DNA from: Euzebya pacifica
GTDB lineage: Bacteria > Actinomycetota > Nitriliruptoria > Euzebyales > Euzebyaceae
Reading direction: 5' to 3'
DNA length: 64,000 nucleotides
Assembly: GCF_003344865.1 (NCBI RefSeq)
Contig: NZ_CP031165.1
Location: 682,001-746,000 of the forward strand
Translations under genes and position numbers: made by a program
Notes under the pieces: generated by a model
What the model saw: only the letters and a program-made list of their open reading frames with translations
The model's database searches: none
What the model was told of the DNA's origin: nothing
Part shown: positions 59,132-64,000 of the stretch, piece after piece
How positions within the stretch are numbered: the first letter of the stretch is position 1
How the letters are laid out: every line of letters starts with the position of its first letter

Positions 59132-59590
59132 ATGAGTGACGACCTGGATCTCGAGCTGGCTGGCCGTATCGACGAGCTGCAGCGAACCATCAGGGCCCAC
59201 GATGCGGCCGCCGCGGATGTCCGCAGCGCTGCCGATCAGTCGGCTGCAGCGCTCTCACAGCGCATTCGCGGCGCGGTGATCGACGCGTGGGAGCCGGTCG
59301 TCAACACCATGACGAGCCGTGGGTACTCGGCCCAGATGGAGCTGACGGAGTCACCGGGGGCACTGCTGCGCCTCAGGGTCGCACGGACCGCCCCCACCTC
59401 GACGCTCCTGGTCAGCCACGACCGACTGGCCCAGCAGATCGTCCTGACCGACGACCTGCGGCTGCCGGCCAGCAACAGCGAGCGGACCACCCGCAGCGTG
59501 GAGGTCCTGGACTTCAACGCCGGCTGGTTGGCCACCCGCACTCGTGAGACGGCCCTTCGGCTGGTCCAGGAGTGGAGCGCCAGCCGCTGA
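59132..59590 (+). CDS. Conserved hypothetical protein
   Basis: A 152-residue protein starting MSDDLDLELAGRIDELQRTI. The first half is a helical coil (RAHDAAAADVRSAADQSAAALSQRI), the second half has beta character (YSAQMELTESPGALLRLRVAR, STLLVSHDRLAQQIVLTDDLRL). It ends ETALRLVQEWSASR. No membrane, signal or catalytic feature is seen. The family is not recognised. It follows cspA's terminator and ends six bases from the convergent response-regulator GGDEF-EAL gene. Confidence 0.6.
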   Translation: MSDDLDLELAGRIDELQRTIRAHDAAAADVRSAADQSAAALSQRIRGAVIDAWEPVVNTMTSRGYSAQMELTESPGALLRLRVARTAPTSTLLVSHDRLAQQIVLTDDLRLPASNSERTTRSVEVLDFNAGWLATRTRETALRLVQEWSASR

Positions 59591-59596
59591 GTGCCC

Positions 59597-62185
59597 TCAG
59601 GCGAGGACGATCGTCCGTGCCTGTGCGAGCGGGACCGGACGGCTGTGCACGTATCCCTGGCTGGCGTCGCAACCGATGGATCGGGCGCGCTCGAGGCTGT
59701 CGAGGTCCTCGACCCCCTCGATGACGCTGTGCAGGCCGAGGGTGTCGCACACCCGAACGATCGCCTCGACGATCGACCACTGCGCCTCGCCGGCGTTGGT
59801 GATGAACGACCGGTCGATCTTCAGCTCGGTGAACGGCGAGTCCGTGAGGTGGGCCAACGAGGTGTATCCGGCGCCGAAGTCGTCGATGGCCAGCCGGACT
59901 CCCAGCCCGCGGAGGCGCCGCAACGCGGCCATGGCCGAACCGTGGTCCTCCAGGACCGAGGACTCGGTGACCTCGATGCAGAGGCGGTCGGGAGGGACGC
60001 CGGTCACCTCGAGCTGTTGCTGGACGAACTCGACGAAGTCGGGGGCGGCGATCTCCGCGACGGCATGGTTGACCGAGATCGGAAGGTCGCTACCGGCCCA
60101 GTCGCGCAGGGCCCGGCTGAGGACCCAGCGGCCCATGGGGATGATCAGGCCGGTTTCCTCGGCAGCGGACAGGAACTCGTCGGGGGACAGGAACCCGAGG
60201 GTGGGGTGTTGCCACCGGACGAGCGTCTCCACACCGCACGGCCGGTCGTCGGCGGTCGCGAGCAGCGGCTGGTACACCACCCGGAGGCCATCGGTGGACG
60301 GCTCACCGGTCAACGACGCGGACATGATCGCGTCGTGCAGCTCGCGGGTGATGGCGTCGTGGCGGGCCACGTCGTCACGCAGGGCCTGGGTGAACACCTC
60401 TGCGCGTGCCCGTCCCCGCCCCTTCGCGCGGTACATCGCGGCGTCGGCGTCGCGCAGGAGCGACTCCGCAGTTGCGCTCGTTCCGGGGTCGGCGAAGGCC
60501 ACCCCGATGCTGACGCCCACCGTCACCGCTGCCCCGTCGAGCATCACGCGCTGCTCGATGGCCTCGCTGATCCGGCTGATGACGACGTCGAGGTCGGCGT
60601 GGTCGGTCATGTCGGTGCAGACCACGACGAACTCGTCCCCGCCGAGTCGGGCCACCGTGTCGTGGGGGCGGACGACCTGGTCGAGGCGGCCGGCGAGCAC
60701 CTTGAGCAGCTGGTCGCCGGCGGCGTGGCCATGGGTGTCGTTGACGTGCTTGAAGCGATCGAGGTCGAGGAACAGCACCGCGGTGGTCGTTCCCTCGCGC
60801 TGACCGGTGGCCAGGTCCTGGGCGAGTCGGTCCTGCAGGAGGGCACGGTTGGGAAGCCCCGTGAGGGAGTCGTGCAGGGCCATGTCGGCAAGGCGACGCT
60901 GGGTGGCCCGGCGTTCGGTGGTGTCCAGGATCTGGGTGACGAAGGACTGGGGGACCCCGTCGGCGTTCCGGAGGACCGACACGTGGACCTGCCCCCACCA
61001 GGACCGTCCGTCGGGCCGGACATAGCGCTTCTCGAGCGTGTTGGTGCCCTCCTCCGACAGCAAGCCGCGCATCAGCTCCCGGCCGGCGGCCACGTCGTCG
61101 GGGTGGGTCACGTCGAGGACGGACGATCCGAGGAGGTCCTCGACCGGGGTGTCCATGGCGCTGGCGAAGGCATGGTTGACCTGCGTCATCGTGCCCTCGA
61201 GGTCGGCGATGACCATGCCGATCGGGGCGTTGTCGAAGGCCAGGCGGAACCGCTCGCGGGTCTCGCCGAGCTGCACGTCCTGCAGGTACTCGTGGACCCA
61301 GCCGCCGATCAGGTCCGCCACCCTGCGCACGTAGTCGAAGTCGTGACGCTGGAATCGCTGTGCGCTCGGCTGGGCGGAGCTGAAGTTGACCGTGCCGTGG
61401 CGGGCGCCGCCGACGACCAGGGGCGCGCCGATGTAGCTCTCGAGCCCCCGGTCCCGGTAGCAGGGGTGTCCCGAATGGCTGGAGACGGCCGTGTGGTCGA
61501 TGGCCACGACGTCATCGGCTGCCGCGGTCAACGAGCAGAACGTCGAACCGAGCTCGAACTCGGTCCCGACCGTGGGGTCGTCATCGGTGCTGGCGACGTG
61601 TTCGACGACGTACCGGGAGCCCTCGATGCGGGCAACGATGCCGAGGTCCATCCCGAGGTTGGCCCGGACGACGTCGAGGACCCGGGTGATGCGGTCGCCG
61701 ATGTGCTGGATGCCCCCCGCGATCTCCAGCAGCTCGGCCAGCCGCCGGTTGTACCCGTGGGTGGCCTCGACGGCCTCGCGGTCCATCGCCGTCCTGATGC
61801 CGGACTGCAGCAGGTCCCGGTCGAGGTGGTCCTTGGGCAGGCTGACCTGGGCACCTGACTGGATGGCGAGGCGTTGCAGGGCGCCGGACTCCATGCCGCT
61901 GAGCAGCAGGATCGGCAGCCCGGGCGCGATCCGTCGGATCCTCCGGACCGCGTCGGCACCGTGTGCGTCCGGCAGGTGGACGTCCAGCAGGACACAGTCG
62001 TAGGCGGTCGACGTGATGCGGCGCAGCGCCGACGCCAGGTCGGCCTCACACTCCACGACGTACGTCCCGGACTCCTGCACGAGGGCCTTGGTGAGCGCGG
62101 CGGTGGCCCGGTCGTCCTCGACGAGGAGGACGCTTGTCGGCGACGCCTCCGACGGGAGCGGTTGCGTCTCGGTCACAGGGGGCAT
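59597..62185 (-). CDS. Response regulator-GAF-PAS-GGDEF-EAL protein
   Basis: An 862-residue protein. Receiver domain (SVLLVEDD, phospho-Asp in CVLLDVHLPDAHG, Lys in SLPKDHL), GAF domain (ILDVVRANLGMDLG-like start, FCSLTAAADDVVAIDHT, GLESYIGAPLVV), PAS domain (RLAFDNAPIGMVIADLEG, DVTHPDDVAAGREL), GGDEF with RLGGDEFVVV intact, EAL with GVETLVRW in place of EAL. Catalytic Glu, Asn (ISVNHAVA), IEVTES and IDDFGAGYTSL are kept, so phosphodiesterase activity is possible. The signal enters by phosphorylation; no histidine kinase is adjacent. Confidence 0.87.
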   Translation of the reverse strand: MPPVTETQPLPSEASPTSVLLVEDDRATAALTKALVQESGTYVVECEADLASALRRITSTAYDCVLLDVHLPDAHGADAVRRIRRIAPGLPILLLSGMESGALQRLAIQSGAQVSLPKDHLDRDLLQSGIRTAMDREAVEATHGYNRRLAELLEIAGGIQHIGDRITRVLDVVRANLGMDLGIVARIEGSRYVVEHVASTDDDPTVGTEFELGSTFCSLTAAADDVVAIDHTAVSSHSGHPCYRDRGLESYIGAPLVVGGARHGTVNFSSAQPSAQRFQRHDFDYVRRVADLIGGWVHEYLQDVQLGETRERFRLAFDNAPIGMVIADLEGTMTQVNHAFASAMDTPVEDLLGSSVLDVTHPDDVAAGRELMRGLLSEEGTNTLEKRYVRPDGRSWWGQVHVSVLRNADGVPQSFVTQILDTTERRATQRRLADMALHDSLTGLPNRALLQDRLAQDLATGQREGTTTAVLFLDLDRFKHVNDTHGHAAGDQLLKVLAGRLDQVVRPHDTVARLGGDEFVVVCTDMTDHADLDVVISRISEAIEQRVMLDGAAVTVGVSIGVAFADPGTSATAESLLRDADAAMYRAKGRGRARAEVFTQALRDDVARHDAITRELHDAIMSASLTGEPSTDGLRVVYQPLLATADDRPCGVETLVRWQHPTLGFLSPDEFLSAAEETGLIIPMGRWVLSRALRDWAGSDLPISVNHAVAEIAAPDFVEFVQQQLEVTGVPPDRLCIEVTESSVLEDHGSAMAALRRLRGLGVRLAIDDFGAGYTSLAHLTDSPFTELKIDRSFITNAGEAQWSIVEAIVRVCDTLGLHSVIEGVEDLDSLERARSIGCDASQGYVHSRPVPLAQARTIVLA

Positions 62186-62278
62186 GTGCCGCTGATCGGC
62201 CCCCTGTCCTCGGACCTGAGCCGAGGGCGTTGCGAGGAGGTCCTCATCGTGATGATGATGCCTCGCGTCTGTATCGAG

Positions 62279-62367
62279 CGGAGTCGGGGGGATTCGAACC
62301 CCCGAGGGCATTGCTACCCAACTGCCATTCCAAGACAGCGCCATAGGCCGGACTAGGCGACGACTCC
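62279..62367 (-). tRNA. tRNA-Ser (anticodon GGA)
   Basis: An 89-nt class II tRNA on the minus strand: acceptor GGAGTCG/CGACTCC, anticodon stem CTGTC/GGCAG with loop TTGGAAT (GGA), long variable arm, T-arm GGGTTCGAATCCC. It is the fourth serine isoacceptor in the window. Confidence 0.92.
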
Positions 62368-62406
62368 ATTGCGGGCAGAACCCGCGGACGAGGCAGTATA
62401 GCGACT

Positions 62407-63162
62407 GTGCAGCGAACCGACGCATCCGAGGGGCTGTCCGGCCGGTCACGAGCGGTCCGGACCCGGGCTGGACTGGTCTGGATGCTGGTCCTGGCCCTCG
62501 TCGCGGTCGTGGTGTCGGGGCTTCCGTTGCCGGCCTTCACCGTGGTCCCGGGCGACGCGATCTCGTTGTCCGCCACCATGACCGTGGACGGGGTTCTGGC
62601 CGAGGACGTGCTGTCCGGGGACTTCCTGGTCACGACGATCGCCCTGGACGACGCCGACGTCGCCGATCTGGTCCGTTCGTGGGGCGACCCGGACACAAGG
62701 GTCGTGCCGCGGACGGCGTTCATGGCCGCCAGCGTGGACCAGGACGCCTTCGTCGCCGAGCAGCAGGCGCGGTTCCGCGCATCACTCGGGTTCGCGGCGG
62801 ACATCGCGGCGGCCCTGACCGATCACGGCCCGGTGGTGGTGGATGTGGCCGATGACCGCGTCGGCGGACCCTCGGGAGGCCTCACCGCCAGCCTCGCGGC
62901 CTACGACGTGCTCGACGACGGCGACCTGGCTGCCGGCCGATCCATCGCCGCGACGGGTGAGGTCCTGCCCGACGGGACGGTGGTCGGTGTCGGCTCGGTC
63001 GCCGACAAGGTACGGGGCGCTGCGCGGGCCGGCGCCGCGGTGTTCCTCGTCCCGGCGGCGCAGGCCAGCGATGCCGGGACGGCGGTCCCCGATGGGTCGG
63101 GCATGCAGGTCATCGGCGTGGGCAGCGTCGCAGAGGCCGTGCAGCTGCTCTCGGCTCGGTGA
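62407..63162 (+). CDS. Membrane-anchored S16 (Lon-like) serine protease, YlbL-like
   Basis: A 251-residue protein from a GTG. A membrane or signal segment lies at about 22-45 (LVWMLVLALVAVVVSGLPLPA). The C-terminal S16 Lon-type protease domain has the nucleophile in VGGPSGGLTASLAAYD and Lys in GSVADKVRGAARAGAAVFLVP. The expected PDZ domain between them is not obvious, and the protein is short compared with YlbL. It probably acts outside the membrane on an unknown substrate. It is divergent from tRNA-Ser(GGA). Confidence 0.75.
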   Translation: MQRTDASEGLSGRSRAVRTRAGLVWMLVLALVAVVVSGLPLPAFTVVPGDAISLSATMTVDGVLAEDVLSGDFLVTTIALDDADVADLVRSWGDPDTRVVPRTAFMAASVDQDAFVAEQQARFRASLGFAADIAAALTDHGPVVVDVADDRVGGPSGGLTASLAAYDVLDDGDLAAGRSIAATGEVLPDGTVVGVGSVADKVRGAARAGAAVFLVPAAQASDAGTAVPDGSGMQVIGVGSVAEAVQLLSAR

Positions 63163-63206
63163 GTCGGTCCGGTGGCCGCTATAGTGGTCGACCCCGCCGT
63201 GGATGA

Positions 63207-63323
<117 letters not shown>

Positions 63324-63465
63324 ACACTCACGGCGGTGCTGCGTTCGGCGTCGGATCGCCCGTCCACAGTCGAGCCAGTCGGCCGGGGTGCGCGGTGTCA
63401 CACCCACGAGTCAGACTCTGGAGTCCATCAGCCCACCCGTCCTCGATCCGGAGGAAGGCCACCCA

Positions 63466-64000
63466 TTGGCGCACGTCTCGCTCTACCGCAAGTACCGACC
63501 GGCCACCTTCGCCGAGGTGGTCGGCCAGGACCACGTCACGACCACGCTGGCCCGGGCCGTCGACTCGGGGTCGTGGCACCACGCGTACCTCTTCACGGGG
63601 CCGCGGGGGACGGGCAAGACCTCCAGCGCGCGCATCTTCGCGATGGCACTCAACGCCACCGAGGGCCCGACCTCCACCCCGGATCAGGACGACCCGATCG
63701 TCCGCTCGATCCGCAACGGCACGGCGCCGGACGTCATCGAGATCGACGCGGCCAGCAACAACAAGGTCGAGGACGTTCGCGACCTCGTCGACCGGGTGGC
63801 CTTCACCCCCGCCATCGCGCGGCAGAAGGTCTACATCGTCGACGAGTGCCACATGCTGACCACCCAGGCGTGGAACGCGTTCCTCAAGACGATCGAGGAG
63901 CCGCCCGGCCACGTCGTGTTCGTGTTCGCCACGACCGAACCCCACAAGGTGCTGCCGACCGTGCTGTCGCGCACCCAGCGGTTCGACTTCCGACGGGTGC
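63466..64000 (+). CDS. dnaX: DNA polymerase III gamma/tau subunit, 5' part
   Basis: Runs off the right edge; 178 residues visible from a TTG with gaggaagg upstream. Clamp-loader AAA+ motifs: SLYRKYRPATFAEVVGQDHV, Walker A LFTGPRGTGKTSSARIF, Walker B VYIVDECHMLT, NAFLKTIEEPPGHVVF, sensor FATTEPHKVLPTVLSRTQ. The zinc module between Walker A and the EIDAAS block normally has four Cys (C...PC..C..C). Here it reads ALNATEGPTSTPDQDDPIVRSI, with none. The rest of the motor looks normal. Confidence 0.92.
   Translation, partial: MAHVSLYRKYRPATFAEVVGQDHVTTTLARAVDSGSWHHAYLFTGPRGTGKTSSARIFAMALNATEGPTSTPDQDDPIVRSIRNGTAPDVIEIDAASNNKVEDVRDLVDRVAFTPAIARQKVYIVDECHMLTTQAWNAFLKTIEEPPGHVVFVFATTEPHKVLPTVLSRTQRFDFRRV

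Overview
The window is 64 kb of very GC-rich, gene-dense DNA read on both strands. The gene set (GntR, ArsR and SARP-type regulators, CGNR zinc-finger proteins, a TIGR03085-like protein, cell-wall-binding repeat 2 proteins, an Ada-AlkA fusion, and dnaX beside a small SRP RNA) points to an actinobacterium. Chemotaxis genes, a hook-associated-like protein, many c-di-GMP proteins and CWB2 repeats make a deep-branching lineage such as Nitriliruptoria/Euzebya plausible. That placement is inference, not a database match.

Layout. 1-8 kb: two flavodoxin-family paralogues, a CsbD-like stress protein, a secreted lysyl-oxidase-like enzyme, an ADP-ribosylglycohydrolase/VOC pair, an HD-domain protein, an ArsR-SRPBCC operon with two matching operators, and a D-lactate dehydrogenase-like enzyme. 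8-16 kb: ketoacid metabolism. A GntR gene, with a promoter and operator shared with the divergent ACC deaminase gene acdS, overlaps an AceE/transketolase-like E1. Beyond acdS lies an acoX-acoA-acoB-like cluster ending in a lone lipoyl protein. 16-24 kb: a FliD-like protein, an MCP without an evident HAMP domain, cheB-cheR, and an S33-like lipoprotein whose nucleophile serine is replaced. 24-30 kb: Lon protease, two small paralogous proteins, haloalkane dehalogenase and other hydrolases. 30-35 kb: alkylation repair (ogt, ada-alkA) and an FAD oxidoreductase.

35.3-38.6 kb is a compact 3.2-kb integrative element in tRNA-Arg(ACG). It has perfect 52-bp direct repeats, a short tyrosine integrase, its own terminator behind the tRNA, and a tightly packed three-gene cassette of unknown function. 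This is the best candidate in the window for an undescribed system.

38.6-49.5 kb: two large ATPase-type regulators (LuxR/MalT-like and SARP-like), a zinc-ribbon membrane protein, AlkD and SixA-like proteins, the psuG-psuK pseudouridine pathway, and a TPP riboswitch in front of a sodium:solute symporter. 49.5-64 kb: Hsp20, tadA, a CWB2/L,D-transpeptidase surface protein, four GGDEF/EAL proteins within 11 kb, a cold-shock protein, a secreted S16-like protease, SRP RNA and the start of dnaX, which lacks the usual zinc cysteines. The window carries four serine tRNAs (UGA, GCU, CGA, GGA) and one arginine tRNA. Short tandem repeats occur in several intergenic gaps. No insertion sequence, rRNA or CRISPR array was seen.
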